Made by a program: the position numbers and the translations under genes. Shown piece after piece: positions 25,498 through 35,229 of a stretch of 64,000 bases of DNA. The notes beneath the pieces are model-generated. The model was not told the DNA's origin and made no database searches. It saw nothing but the letters and a program-made list of their open reading frames with translations. Numbering within the stretch: position 1 is the stretch's first letter; the number at the start of each line of letters is the position of its first letter. Origin of the DNA: CAZSNT01 sp964607765 (GTDB lineage: Bacteria; Verrucomicrobiota; Lentisphaeria; Oligosphaerales; JABHEG01). Where the stretch lies: positions 3,639-67,638 of the forward strand of contig CAZSNT010000036.1 in assembly GCA_964607765.1 (NCBI GenBank), given 5' to 3'.

Positions 25498-27804
25498 TCA
25501 GTCACCCACATCCACCCAGATCGGGCTGGACCAGGCGATGTGCGTGTCGTCCTGCAGCACGCGCAGGTACCACCACTCCGTCTTCGTGCACGGCAGCAGC
25601 GCCGTGTGCTGACCGCGCAGGTCGTCTTTGCCCTTGCCCGGGACGGTGGCTGCGACCTCGTTGTTGCGCAGCAGTTCCACGCGTTGGATCGACGTGGTGC
25701 CCACGACCCGCCACCGGATACGCCGCGGCGTGTCGGGTGCCGGCACGCGCAGTTGGCTGCCCATGGCGTTCCCGTTCAGCGTGAAGTTCACGAAGATGTG
25801 CGGCCCGGTCGTGGCGTAGCAGCGTCGGTCGTGCAGCGCCTGCCACACACCGCGCCGCGTGAGATCGTTGGTCAGGACCACGCATCGTGCCTGGCCTGTG
25901 CCGGGCCGGCCGCTGTGCGTGTCCGTCGACCCGATGAAGGCGAGCCGGTGCCCCATGCCCAGCGCAGCCTGCACGCTCGCGCCCACGTCTTTGCGTGCGA
26001 CACGCAGCTCCTTGTTCGGGCCGGGTACCTCGAACGAGCCGCGGTTCTGGCAGATCTCCACCACGCGCTGGTACTTGTGATTGATCACAGACCAGTCGGC
26101 AGGGCCCCACGCCGGTTGGCCGTTGGACATGATCTGCGCGGCCTGGGTGTTGGTGTGGTGGGGAACGGTGATGGCCTCGATGCCCTGCTTGTCGAGCAGC
26201 GCCCACCACTCCGTCGTGTTGTTTTTCAGGCCGCGTGGTTGAGACGGCGCGCTGTCGAGCGGGAAGTAGGCGTTGCGGTGCCCGTGCGTCTTGGAGCTCC
26301 ACTCGTAGCCCAGCAGCGCGACGAAGCTGCCCGGGGCATTGTGTCGGTTGTTCACTGCCATGATGCGCTTCCAGCGCTCTCCCGTCGGTGAGTGATCGCT
26401 GAGGCACGCGAAGTCGAGCCCGAAGAAGCGGCGTGCGTAGTCGTGAGCCAGGTCGGGATCGCCCACACCGTCGCCCGATACCTCACAGTGCGAGTGGATG
26501 TCGCCGAAGAACACGCCGGGTTCGGACTCCGGCCGCGGCAGAATTGGGTTGCTGCTGACCTGCATCTCGTTCCAGGCGACGCGTACGCGGCTGACACCCT
26601 CGAGGGTGAACGTAGCAGGGAACGTGTGGCTGCCGCCGTCCTGTTCTGTGAATGTGTAGGCAGCCGGCAGGTCGCTTCCCGGGCAGCTCAGCTCGATCGT
26701 GCCGCGGAAATCCTGTGCGGGGTTCCCATGCCTGTCGAGTAGCGCGACCGTGACACGGCCGGGCCGGCCCTGAACAGGCCGCATCACGGCGACGCAACGC
26801 AGTTGCTCCGCTTTTCCGCCTGTGGCGTTGATGTTGATCGCGTCGGGCAGCCAGCGCGTCGCGGTTCCCTTGGCGGCTGCCACGCCGGCGCGCAGCGGAC
26901 TGATCACGTTGCTGTATCGGCTCGGAACGAGTTGGGCCGTGATCAGCACGTCCCGGGTCCGGCCAAGTGGCGCGCCGTCGAGCATCGTCACGACGCAGGC
27001 GACCGGCTGCCGGATGGGTGGCCAGCTCTTCTTGCGGGGCGGCACTGTCACGCTGAACGTGGCGTCCGTGCCCGGCGCGCGTGCGGCGAACTGGCTGAAG
27101 CGGAACTCGCGTGCGGGCCGCCAGCGGTCCCAGCGCAGCGTGATGGTCCCGCCCGGTACGAGGCCACGCCGGCCGAGCGTGAATCGCACGGTGACGGGCG
27201 TCCTGGTGTTGGCGGTCAGCGGTTTGGCCGGCACGAATTCCCACGTGCCGAGCCCGGTGTCCGCATCCAACGTCTCGGTCAGCTCCACGTCATCGAACCA
27301 GGCCGTGCCGCCCGATCTCTGGATACCAATGACCAGCTGCACGTCCACGGCGCCTTCCACCTGCTTCAGCAGCCCGCCGAGCTGTCGCCAGCCGAACGTT
27401 CCAGTGAAGCTCTCCAGTGTCTGATTCAGCAGCACGGTCTGCGTCTTGTCGCGATGCAACACCGCGACGCGGCCGGCCGTGGTCTGGTCAGCTTTCACCC
27501 ACGTGCTCAGCCAGTAGCGCTTGCCCGGTTCCAGCGGGATGGCCTGCCGCCATGCCTGCACGAAACGCGTCTGCTTTTCGGGCGCCGTTCCGTGGATGCG
27601 GCCGGACGCGGCGCCGGTGTGCGCCACGGCAGTGTCGCGCGCGAACTGCACGCCCGGTGCGGTCGGCACGGGCCAGACAGCGGGCGCTTTGCCACCCTCG
27701 GCCACTGTCTCGAAGCCAGGGTTGCGGACCAGATTTTGAGCCGGCGATGCTGGGGCAAGCAGCAGGGCGGCGGTCAGACTGACGACTGCAGTTAGTATGC
27801 TCAT
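25498..27804 (-). CDS. Secreted PHP-domain protein with carbohydrate-binding module
   Basis: 768 aa. A signal peptide (about 22 residues, ending SPA) is followed by a CBM4/9-like beta-sandwich (NLVRNPGFE to WFDDVELTE), a central region resembling an Ig-like or DUF3604-type domain, and a C-terminal PHP metallohydrolase-like domain. The PHP ligands appear as GDIHSHCE, CLSDHS, VPHHTN and GSTDTHSG. The family (DUF3604/PHP) is frequent next to glycan-degradation genes, with no fixed substrate; phosphoester or other hydrolysis is the family's general chemistry. Its ATG overlaps the stop of the upstream beta-helix lipoprotein by 4 bp, so the two are coupled. Secretion and fold are well supported; activity is not. 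Confidence 0.85.
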   Translation of the reverse strand: MSILTAVVSLTAALLLAPASPAQNLVRNPGFETVAEGGKAPAVWPVPTAPGVQFARDTAVAHTGAASGRIHGTAPEKQTRFVQAWRQAIPLEPGKRYWLSTWVKADQTTAGRVAVLHRDKTQTVLLNQTLESFTGTFGWRQLGGLLKQVEGAVDVQLVIGIQRSGGTAWFDDVELTETLDADTGLGTWEFVPAKPLTANTRTPVTVRFTLGRRGLVPGGTITLRWDRWRPAREFRFSQFAARAPGTDATFSVTVPPRKKSWPPIRQPVACVVTMLDGAPLGRTRDVLITAQLVPSRYSNVISPLRAGVAAAKGTATRWLPDAININATGGKAEQLRCVAVMRPVQGRPGRVTVALLDRHGNPAQDFRGTIELSCPGSDLPAAYTFTEQDGGSHTFPATFTLEGVSRVRVAWNEMQVSSNPILPRPESEPGVFFGDIHSHCEVSGDGVGDPDLAHDYARRFFGLDFACLSDHSPTGERWKRIMAVNNRHNAPGSFVALLGYEWSSKTHGHRNAYFPLDSAPSQPRGLKNNTTEWWALLDKQGIEAITVPHHTNTQAAQIMSNGQPAWGPADWSVINHKYQRVVEICQNRGSFEVPGPNKELRVARKDVGASVQAALGMGHRLAFIGSTDTHSGRPGTGQARCVVLTNDLTRRGVWQALHDRRCYATTGPHIFVNFTLNGNAMGSQLRVPAPDTPRRIRWRVVGTTSIQRVELLRNNEVAATVPGKGKDDLRGQHTALLPCTKTEWWYLRVLQDDTHIAWSSPIWVDVGD

Positions 27805-30380
27805 TGCGATTCCTCAGGTGCTGCACTCGACGCCAGAAACCGGATCTCGCTGAGTGCATTGTTCGGGAAGCCCGAGAACAGGAAACGGACATAGCGGCAC
27901 CGCGTCACGGGCAGGTACAGACTGGAGATCCGGCCGTCTCCGCCCGCGCCGGGCAGCGTCTCGGAGTGCAGCGTACCACCCACCTGCACGGCGGAAAAGC
28001 CCCAGATCGGTTCGTCGTTCACCACGCTGATCCATGCGTCGGGATCCGTGGCGGTCTGGACCTCGAGCCGGAATCCGCGCGTTGGGATCCTGTCCTTCCA
28101 CACCAAATCGATGCGTTGAAGTCGGTCAACGGTCCGCTCAAGCTCGAACTGCGCCATCGACTCGAGCCAGTTGTAGAGATTCGGCGCGGTCGTATCCAGG
28201 TTGCCGTCCACGAGTGTGCTGCCGGCCTGGACGTGTTCAGGCTGTGCCAAAGCGTCGCTCATGACGCTCCGGCCGAAGTTGGCGTAGACGGCCCGCTGCT
28301 CCTCGCGGTAGGCCTTGGCGACCTGCCACGTGGACAGGCTGTTCGCCTTCTGCCGTTCGAGAGCACGGCTGTCGCGCAGGCGCCCTTCGCCGCCGCCAAG
28401 GGCTGCGAACTTGCGGTACAGGTCCTGTCGGACCGCGCCGGGGAGCACGACCGCTCTGGCAACCGGAACAAGCTCTGACGGCCGGCCCGGCTCCGGTACG
28501 TGGACCACGACCGGGGCGCTTGTGGTGACCTCGCCGCGCGAGTTGGTCAGACGCGCACGCAGGAACGCGGTTCCGGTCCAGGTCGGTTTCACGGCGAAAG
28601 CCAGACGGCGTCGTGTGTCTGCGATACGGCGGAAATCGTCCCATTGGTTCCGGGTACCGACGAACAGTTCGACACGGCTGATGTGGCGTTTGGCCAGTTC
28701 TTCGGGCACAGTCAGGCGTACGGGGATGGGGGTTGCCGCGCTGAACACGCTGTGGGGCGCCGGCTCGGCGATCGCGATGTTGGAGTGACGACTGATCGCC
28801 TCGAACCGTTGGCTCTCGGCATGGAGCCAGTCCGGCAGCGTGCCGAGGCGTTGCGCCAGCTGCGCTTCGAACAGCGAGTCTGGAGCGACAGGCTGCCCGG
28901 GGCTTTCCCAGGCAATGACGTCCGTGTCAATGTCCGCAACCGTGACAGGAACACCGTGCAGTCCCGCGATGATGGGGGGCATGAAGTAGCCGTAGCGCTT
29001 ACCCTCCGGCCAGAAATCCACGTCGCCCGGCCGGGTGGCCACCCAGTTCCAGAAACAGAGCTTCTTGCCATGGTGCGGTGTGAATGTGGCGCCGCCGCCA
29101 CGGGTCTGGAATCCGCCCTCGTTCCGATCGTACAGCGTGGCCCGGGCCCAGCCGCAGTGCGCTTCCATGTTCTTATACTGCACGCAGCGCAGGAACACCG
29201 TGTTGGCCGCTGCCCCGCTCACACCCAGGCCGTGATGCGAGTCTGTGAACTCGCGGACGTAGGCGCACAGGATGCCGTAGGAGTTGCGGACGGCGATGGA
29301 GAAGTGTCCCGGATTGTCCTCGAGCAGGATGTTGGCGAACGTACAGAATCCGCTGCGCCAGGCGCTGATCGCAGAGCTGTACTGCCGAATGCGCAGGTCG
29401 CGCGCCCAGCAGTCGAAGGCGTCCTCGAACGCGAGCATTCGGTAGTCCTCCCCGAAGTGGGGGCCGTTGTGGTGCTTGAAAGTGCCCCGATGATTGCCGG
29501 TCAGCGTCAGCCCCTCGATGCCGACTTCCCTGACGACGTGATCCACGCTCCACAGCGAGATGTTGTCGAGGTGCGGCAGGTCGAGATGGATGGGCTCGGC
29601 GAACGTCACTCGATTCCCGTCCACTGCAGCAATCCGGTGGATCTCGAACATGTAGTCGTTCCTGCCGCCATGCCGGGCTTTGGGCCCTTCCGGTACGGTG
29701 TGCGGCGCGAAGTAATCTGCGCCTTTGGGCAGGTTGACATTGAGGTCCGCGTCCACGTTGACCACCATGCCGGGCCGCAGCTTTGCTGCGTTCTCGACAA
29801 AGACTGAGAAACCGTCTTCGGAGGCGTTCCCCGACAGCTTTGCCACGACTGTGCCGCCGCGCCAATAGTAGTCGCGCGGCCGATCGGAGCGTACACTGAC
29901 GAGTGCTTGCCCGAGGGTTCCCGGCTCGGCGAAGAACAGATCGGTGTGGGGTGCTCCCGCGCCCTGAATCACCAGATCGCTGCGCCGGATCAGGATCGGG
30001 GGCTTACCCAGATCCCCCGGCTCGTTCAGCCTGAACCGCCCCGCCGGGAACGTGATCCGCGCCGGACCGTTGCAGGCGTGGGCGTCTGCCAGCGCGCCGA
30101 GGAGCGCATCCCGGTCCGACTTGCCGTCGTCCGGCACGGCTCCGTAGCGGATCACATCGAAGGTCGTGTGCGTGTCAGCCGTGACGTCGGGCAGCGGCGC
30201 CCGGCATTCGCGGTAGCCTGCGTGGGAGTAGTCGGGCAGAACGGCCGCCGTTCCGGGGCGCCCTGAGGCATACTCCGCGAAGAGCGCGCTGTCGACAGCG
30301 CGGTCGGCGATGCGGCAGCCCGATGTCAGGAACGCGAGGCCTGCGATTGCGGAACCCAGGAATGAACGTGTTCGTGTCAT
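27801..30380 (-). CDS. Lipoprotein with pectate-lyase-like beta-helix and discoidin domain
   Basis: 859 aa. The leader ends in the lipobox TSGC, giving lipid-anchored Cys22. Residues from about 55 start IRYGAVPDDGKSDRDALLGAL, the standard opening of right-handed parallel beta-helix (pectate lyase/GH55-like) domains; the middle GILCAYVREFTDSHHGLGVSG and NEGGFQTRGG segments resemble DUF4955. A C-terminal F5/8-type (discoidin) sandwich binds carbohydrate in other proteins and ends RCRYVRFLFSGF. It probably binds or cleaves a polysaccharide at the cell surface. It overlaps the downstream PHP gene by ATGA. The family identity of the catalytic part is inferred; no catalytic residues can be named. 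Confidence 0.8.
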   Translation of the reverse strand: MTRTRSFLGSAIAGLAFLTSGCRIADRAVDSALFAEYASGRPGTAAVLPDYSHAGYRECRAPLPDVTADTHTTFDVIRYGAVPDDGKSDRDALLGALADAHACNGPARITFPAGRFRLNEPGDLGKPPILIRRSDLVIQGAGAPHTDLFFAEPGTLGQALVSVRSDRPRDYYWRGGTVVAKLSGNASEDGFSVFVENAAKLRPGMVVNVDADLNVNLPKGADYFAPHTVPEGPKARHGGRNDYMFEIHRIAAVDGNRVTFAEPIHLDLPHLDNISLWSVDHVVREVGIEGLTLTGNHRGTFKHHNGPHFGEDYRMLAFEDAFDCWARDLRIRQYSSAISAWRSGFCTFANILLEDNPGHFSIAVRNSYGILCAYVREFTDSHHGLGVSGAAANTVFLRCVQYKNMEAHCGWARATLYDRNEGGFQTRGGGATFTPHHGKKLCFWNWVATRPGDVDFWPEGKRYGYFMPPIIAGLHGVPVTVADIDTDVIAWESPGQPVAPDSLFEAQLAQRLGTLPDWLHAESQRFEAISRHSNIAIAEPAPHSVFSAATPIPVRLTVPEELAKRHISRVELFVGTRNQWDDFRRIADTRRRLAFAVKPTWTGTAFLRARLTNSRGEVTTSAPVVVHVPEPGRPSELVPVARAVVLPGAVRQDLYRKFAALGGGEGRLRDSRALERQKANSLSTWQVAKAYREEQRAVYANFGRSVMSDALAQPEHVQAGSTLVDGNLDTTAPNLYNWLESMAQFELERTVDRLQRIDLVWKDRIPTRGFRLEVQTATDPDAWISVVNDEPIWGFSAVQVGGTLHSETLPGAGGDGRISSLYLPVTRCRYVRFLFSGFPNNALSEIRFLASSAAPEESQ

Positions 30381-30919
30381 GTGTGAGATCCCTATTCCAA
30401 ACGACCGCCAGGCGAGATGCCGGGCGTCCTTTCGTGCGCGTCAATGCTGCGATCCGACCGACCACCAGCGGTCCGATCCCTACGCTATAGCGCGCCCGCG
30501 TTCTCAGCAATCTGGCAGCGCGCGAATCCGCCATTGACCGATCAGTCAGGAGCGCCGGGCTACGGGGGGGCGTGACCGTGACCGCGTCCACACCGCCGGG
30601 AGACCAAGCCAGTGCCAGTCCTCGCGTAGCGCGACGCGCCGCGGTTGCGTGTTTTCCGGTCGTTGCGTGCGGTCTTCCGGCCGTAGCGCTGTCTGGTGAG
30701 TGCGTTCGGGCAGTTGGAGTCGGCACGGCCTGTGCCCGGCGGTGTTCTGGTACAGGGCGGGAGGTGAGCCACGGATGCCGGAAGGGGTTCTCCACGGATG
30801 GCAGAGCCGGCCCACAGATGTCTGGGCAGCGGATGTGGCGTGTCTGGGCCGTGCGCTTGTTCAGAGCGCCGGGACTGATCCGTCCGACCTGTCCGACTCG
30901 TCCGATTCTGACGAGAGTC
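30381..30919. other. Non-coding spacer with a half family A element
   Basis: This 539-bp spacer lies upstream of the beta-helix lipoprotein and downstream of a sulfatase, both on the minus strand. At 30547-30570 it holds TCAGGAG-GCCGGGCTACGG-like sequence, half of the 68-bp repeat hairpin. Short GTCCGAC repeats occur near 30880-30905. Open frames across it are not convincing genes. Confidence 0.55.
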
Positions 30920-32413
30920 TCAGTCGGTGTATCCGGGGCGGTCGAGAACGTAGGCGTCGTGGTCCTGGAAAAGCAGCTCGGCATCCGGGTCGTCGAGGTA
31001 GGACATGTCGAGCTTGGGGTAGGGCTTCCAGTCCAGTTTGCCGTCGACCTCCACAACTGCGTCGGCCGGTCCATTGTCGCGCACGTGCTCGAGCAGGATC
31101 TGTCTCATTCGCGCCTTGTCCTTGGCCGCAAGCCGCAGTCCTGCCCTGTTTCTGGTCTCGTTCGGGTCGTTGACTCGGTCGAAGAGGAATTCCCGGGCAT
31201 CCGCGATCGAGTAGAAGTACTTCCATCTCGGCCCGACGACCATGTAGATGCCCTTCTCTTGCTTGCCGTGCTGCGAGAACACATACTCCCGGTCCGCGGC
31301 GCCTGCCGCGACATCGGCCAGGTCGATTCCGTCCAGGTTGGCATCGGCTGCGTCCGCGCCTGCCGCGTTGGCGCAGGTCGGGAACACGTCCACCAGATTG
31401 ACCGGGGTGTTGCACACCAGGCCGACGGGGAACCGCCCGGGCAGCCGCGCGAGCAGTGGCACGCGTGAGGAGGGATCGTGCATTGAGCGTTTGCCGAAGC
31501 AGTTGAAATCGCCCAGGTACTCGCCGTGGTCGGAGGTGAACACGATGAGTGTGTTGTCGAGCTGGTCCGTCTTCTCGAGCATTTCCAGCATGCGCCCTAT
31601 CTGGTAATCGACGAAGGAGATCGTGGCGTAGTAGTACGCTTTGATGCCGCGGACCAGGTTCCGATCGATGCCCTGATCGCGGTACTTGTACCTGTTCTGG
31701 TGCCGGTTGATCCAGGTCATCAGGCTCTCCGAATCGGGCGGCACGTTGGGCAGGGGCATGAATGGGGCGCGGTAGAGCTTGTGCCACGGTTTGGGCGGCG
31801 CGCAGGGCGGGTGCGGGTGGATGAAGCTGGAGAACAGGAACCAGGGCTTGTCGTCGCTCGCCTGGTCCTGAATGAACTCGACGGAGCGATCGCCGATCCA
31901 TTGGCTGGGATGGTCCTTTTCGCCGTGCAGGGAGACCTGCGGCGTGTAGTACATCTCGCCGCGTGTGCCGTGCGGTTCGTCGTAATCGTAGCCGTTGTCG
32001 CGCAGCCAGCGCACGTAGTCGTCAATTTCGGGCTTGGAACATCCTTCCTCCTGCAGGAGCCTGGCATCGAAGCCGCGGAGCGCGGCCCGTTCCGGCGTGA
32101 AGTGGCATTTGCCTATGCCCTGGGTGCGGTACCCGGCTCGCCCCAGCACGGCGGGCAGCGCCTGCCCGTTGTCGTCCGGCATGCGCCCGTTGGTTGCCAG
32201 CCCGGATTCGCCGACGTACTGGCCGTAGTGCATGCACCAGCGTGCGGGGACACAGACGGGGCAGGGGGAGTAGGCGCTCTCGAATGCGGTTCCTTCCCGG
32301 GCCAGCCGGTCCAGGTTCGGTGTCCGGATCACAGGGTTGCCGAGCGCGCGGATTGTGTCAGCGCGTTGCATGTCCGTGAAAATGAGGAGGATGTTGGGCT
32401 GTTTCGCTGGCAT
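30920..32413 (-). CDS. Sulfatase without signal peptide
   Basis: 497 aa of the alkaline-phosphatase-superfamily sulfatases (PF00884). The formylglycine site is Cys54 in CVPAR, and the metal-binding Asp is in ILLIFTDMQ; later segments SDHGEYLGD and LFDRVNDPNETRN are typical. It should remove sulfate esters from sugars. I start at 32413 where the protein begins MPAKQPNILLIF; upstream residues in the open frame look unrelated. No signal peptide is present, in contrast to the two sulfatases at 37016-40245, so this one probably acts in the cytoplasm on imported oligosaccharides. No sulfatase-maturing radical SAM enzyme is in the window. Confidence 0.93.
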   Translation of the reverse strand: MPAKQPNILLIFTDMQRADTIRALGNPVIRTPNLDRLAREGTAFESAYSPCPVCVPARWCMHYGQYVGESGLATNGRMPDDNGQALPAVLGRAGYRTQGIGKCHFTPERAALRGFDARLLQEEGCSKPEIDDYVRWLRDNGYDYDEPHGTRGEMYYTPQVSLHGEKDHPSQWIGDRSVEFIQDQASDDKPWFLFSSFIHPHPPCAPPKPWHKLYRAPFMPLPNVPPDSESLMTWINRHQNRYKYRDQGIDRNLVRGIKAYYYATISFVDYQIGRMLEMLEKTDQLDNTLIVFTSDHGEYLGDFNCFGKRSMHDPSSRVPLLARLPGRFPVGLVCNTPVNLVDVFPTCANAAGADAADANLDGIDLADVAAGAADREYVFSQHGKQEKGIYMVVGPRWKYFYSIADAREFLFDRVNDPNETRNRAGLRLAAKDKARMRQILLEHVRDNGPADAVVEVDGKLDWKPYPKLDMSYLDDPDAELLFQDHDAYVLDRPGYTD

Positions 32414-32520
32414 GGGTGTGGGGTCCCTGTGTGTCTGCGGGTGCGCTCTGTTGTCTGTTGTTGGCAAAGTCCGTACTATGTGCCCTCGACGCGGCGGCGG
32501 CCAGCCAGCACGCAGAATGG

Positions 32521-32548
32521 CTCCCCACGACGCGAGGTCGTGGGGGTC
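32521..32548. repeat. Family B hairpin, single copy
   Basis: CCCACGAC (32524-32531) and GTCGTGGG (32537-32544) flank GCGAG, followed by GGTC. It is the same element as at 13791-13940 and 54553-54723 and lies between the kinase stop and the sulfatase start. Confidence 0.8.
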
Positions 32549-32568
32549 CAGCGTTACTGGCGGACTGC

Positions 32569-35229
32569 TCACGGGCGGGCTGGACGGTCACGGATTGGCA
32601 GTCGCGTGAGCGTTGCATCGGCTTGTTCGGCGAGATCGGTGGCGAACGCCCGCACACGGTCCTGCTCCGGCACGCTGCGGAGCCGGGCCAGGTTGGCTTC
32701 GAGCATCCGGCGTGCCTCTGCCGTGCGTCCGGTCCGTCTCAGGAGGTCGGCAAGGGAGTTGGTGTATGCGCCAAGCCAGACGGTGTAGGTTGCGACGTCC
32801 GGGTTCCGTTCCAGCAGCATCGTGAGTTCGTCCACGGCTCGCCGGCAGTGCTTCTCCGCCTCGCCCGCGCGTCCTGTCTGGCGGTACAGGGCGGAGAGCT
32901 TGTGACTGATCTGGGCCCGGCCGGCGGCATAGCGTGATACGTACGGGTGTCGGCGCACGAGCCACTCCATGTGCTCGAGGCCGCGTCGGAGTTGCTCTTC
33001 GCCGCGTCGGAGCTCGCGTTCGTCGTTGCTGAAATGCTTGAGGTGGACCGCAGAGCAGCAGCGGGCGAGTTCGTAGCGGAACTCCGGGGCGCTGGGGTGG
33101 TTTTGGACCAGCTGCTCGAGGATGGCCATCGCTTCAGCCTGTCCGGCTGATGTCCCACCGGCGTCGCGCGGCCGATGTCGGTTCGGACGTTCCCTGTGAC
33201 AGAGCGCCAGCAGGTACAAGCACTCGGGATTGTCAGGCGTGACCTGGAGCATCTCGTTCAGCAGCTGAGTTGCCTGACGGAGGTGTTCTTCGGCATCGCG
33301 CGCGCGCCGGTCGCGCCGATCGGGGCGTTCCGGTCCATCCCGCTTGCGTCCCGGCGGACCTTTGACCTTGGGCTGGGCGCCGAGCAGGAAATGCGTGCGC
33401 GCCATTTCGAGTTGCGCGGCTTGCCGGGCACGCTGTGCTTCGGGCAGTGTCATTGCCGTATCGAGCGCAGAGCGGTGGGCTTGTTGTGCCTCGTCACTTC
33501 GCCCCATTGCCTTGTAGAGCTGGCCCAATGCGTTGTGGATGCGTACCTGTGCTAACACGTGCTGTGTGCTGTCGGGCGCCGTCGCGAGGTCGCGGACCAT
33601 GGCGTGGGCCTTGTGATAGCTTTCCTCGGCGCGTGCGTATTGGCCCAGCTGGAACTGCACATCGCCCATGCGCTCGGCTGCGGCGGCAGCCTTCTGGCGA
33701 ACCTGTTGCTCGTCGCCGCTTTCCGCTGCCAATCGGTCGTAGAGCGGCATCAGGTCCTGGAGTAGTGCCGCGGCTTCTGTGGAGAGCACGGGCGTGCTGG
33801 GAAGTTCGAGCGCGGTCGCTCCCGAGTCTGCGATATCTGGTGCTGAGTGCGCGCCGAGTCTGAGCGGGGCGAACTGCGCGACAATGCTCTCCACGGCCTC
33901 GAGGGCCAACGCTGCGTTGGCTTCGGCGCGTTGCCGTTCCTGCTTCTCCCGGGTCAGTGCCTGCCGCGTTTGGACGAGCCCGAACGAGGTCCCGAACAGG
34001 GCACTCGCCGCCAGGAGAACGGATGCTGCGCTCAGTCCGGCCAGGCCCGGGTTCCGCCGTGCCCAACGCCAGAGTCGTGCCGGTCGCGACAACGGCCTGG
34101 CTGCAACGGGGCGGCCGTCCAGGAATCGGCACAGGTCCTCTGTCAAGGCTGCTGCGGACTTGTAACGATGGCGTGGCTCCGGGGCAGTGAGTTTCTGCAC
34201 GATTGTGTCGAGATCGCGGGGCACACCGGTTCGGGAAGCGCTTGGCGCGGGCACTGCGTCGTGCGTCACACGATGGATCAGGTGCGTTCGGTTCGTGTCG
34301 GCGAATGCCGGCCTGTGGGTGATCAACTCGTAGAGCACCAAGCCCAGGCCGTACAGGTCGCTGCTGGCTGTGGTGTGGCCCTGGAACCGTTCCGGCGCCA
34401 TGTAACGGAGTGTGCCGGCTGTGCTTCCCGTGCGGGACAGGTCCTCGTCCTGCAGGGCTTTGGCCAGGCCGAAGTCGCTGATCCACGTGCCGCCCACCGC
34501 GTCGACAAGCACATTCCCCGGCTTGATGTCGCGGTGCAGGATGCCCTGGTCGTGCGCTTGCTGCAGAGCGCCCGCTACGTGCAAGCCGAATTGGGCGATG
34601 GCGCGCCATGAGTTGGTTGCCCTGTCGCCGGTGAAACGACGGCAGATGGCAGCAGTCTGGTCGGCTGTGTCGCTGTCAGGCGGCTCTGCCGCAGCTGCGC
34701 CTTGCGCCAAACGTGCGATGACGCGATCGAGAGAGACGCCGTTGATCAGTTCCATCACAAAGTAGTGGAGCCCGGCGTGTTCGCCGACCCCATAGACCGT
34801 GACGATGTTCGTGTGATGCAGGCGTGCTGACAGTTTGGCTTCGCGCTGGAACCTGCGGATCTGATCCGTTCCGTGCAGGGCCTGATGCAGCAGCACTTTG
34901 ACGGCAACGCGTCGCCCGAGCGATTCCTGTTCCGCCTCGTAGACCACACCCATTCCGCCGCGGCCGATCTCGCGGATGATGCGGAAGTCACCGACGCGTT
35001 CCGGCTGATCGTGTCGAGTCCTGGCAACAACACGCTGTGCATCCAGCTCGGCAGTCTTGAGCTGTTCCATGGCCACGGCTGCCGGAAAGATGTCGCGGAT
35101 GTCGTCTGCAAGATCCGGGTACTGTGCGGCGTATGCCTCGACGGACGGCTTTGCGCCGCGGCGTGACTGCGCGAGGAAGGTCTCGAGCAGGTCGTGCAGA
35201 TCGGGTGTTTCCGCGCCGGGCTCAGGCAT
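32569..35229 (-). CDS. Membrane Ser/Thr protein kinase with TPR-like C-terminus
   Basis: 886 aa. The kinase domain starts near residue 81 with the glycine loop IGRGGMGVVYEAE and catalytic Lys111 in VAVKVL; the catalytic loop HRDIKPGN, the DFG motif (SDFGLA) and MAPERF are all intact, so it should be active. A single membrane helix (LAGLSAASVLLAASALFG) follows, then a long helical region with TPR-like repeats. This is a Hanks-type kinase as common in PVC bacteria. I prefer Met at 35229, with GGGAG 10 nt upstream; the frame is open to 35259. It overlaps the end of the upstream ECF sigma factor gene by 8 bp, so the two are co-expressed and probably work together. Confidence 0.93.
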   Translation of the reverse strand: MPEPGAETPDLHDLLETFLAQSRRGAKPSVEAYAAQYPDLADDIRDIFPAAVAMEQLKTAELDAQRVVARTRHDQPERVGDFRIIREIGRGGMGVVYEAEQESLGRRVAVKVLLHQALHGTDQIRRFQREAKLSARLHHTNIVTVYGVGEHAGLHYFVMELINGVSLDRVIARLAQGAAAAEPPDSDTADQTAAICRRFTGDRATNSWRAIAQFGLHVAGALQQAHDQGILHRDIKPGNVLVDAVGGTWISDFGLAKALQDEDLSRTGSTAGTLRYMAPERFQGHTTASSDLYGLGLVLYELITHRPAFADTNRTHLIHRVTHDAVPAPSASRTGVPRDLDTIVQKLTAPEPRHRYKSAAALTEDLCRFLDGRPVAARPLSRPARLWRWARRNPGLAGLSAASVLLAASALFGTSFGLVQTRQALTREKQERQRAEANAALALEAVESIVAQFAPLRLGAHSAPDIADSGATALELPSTPVLSTEAAALLQDLMPLYDRLAAESGDEQQVRQKAAAAAERMGDVQFQLGQYARAEESYHKAHAMVRDLATAPDSTQHVLAQVRIHNALGQLYKAMGRSDEAQQAHRSALDTAMTLPEAQRARQAAQLEMARTHFLLGAQPKVKGPPGRKRDGPERPDRRDRRARDAEEHLRQATQLLNEMLQVTPDNPECLYLLALCHRERPNRHRPRDAGGTSAGQAEAMAILEQLVQNHPSAPEFRYELARCCSAVHLKHFSNDERELRRGEEQLRRGLEHMEWLVRRHPYVSRYAAGRAQISHKLSALYRQTGRAGEAEKHCRRAVDELTMLLERNPDVATYTVWLGAYTNSLADLLRRTGRTAEARRMLEANLARLRSVPEQDRVRAFATDLAEQADATLTRLPIRDRPARP

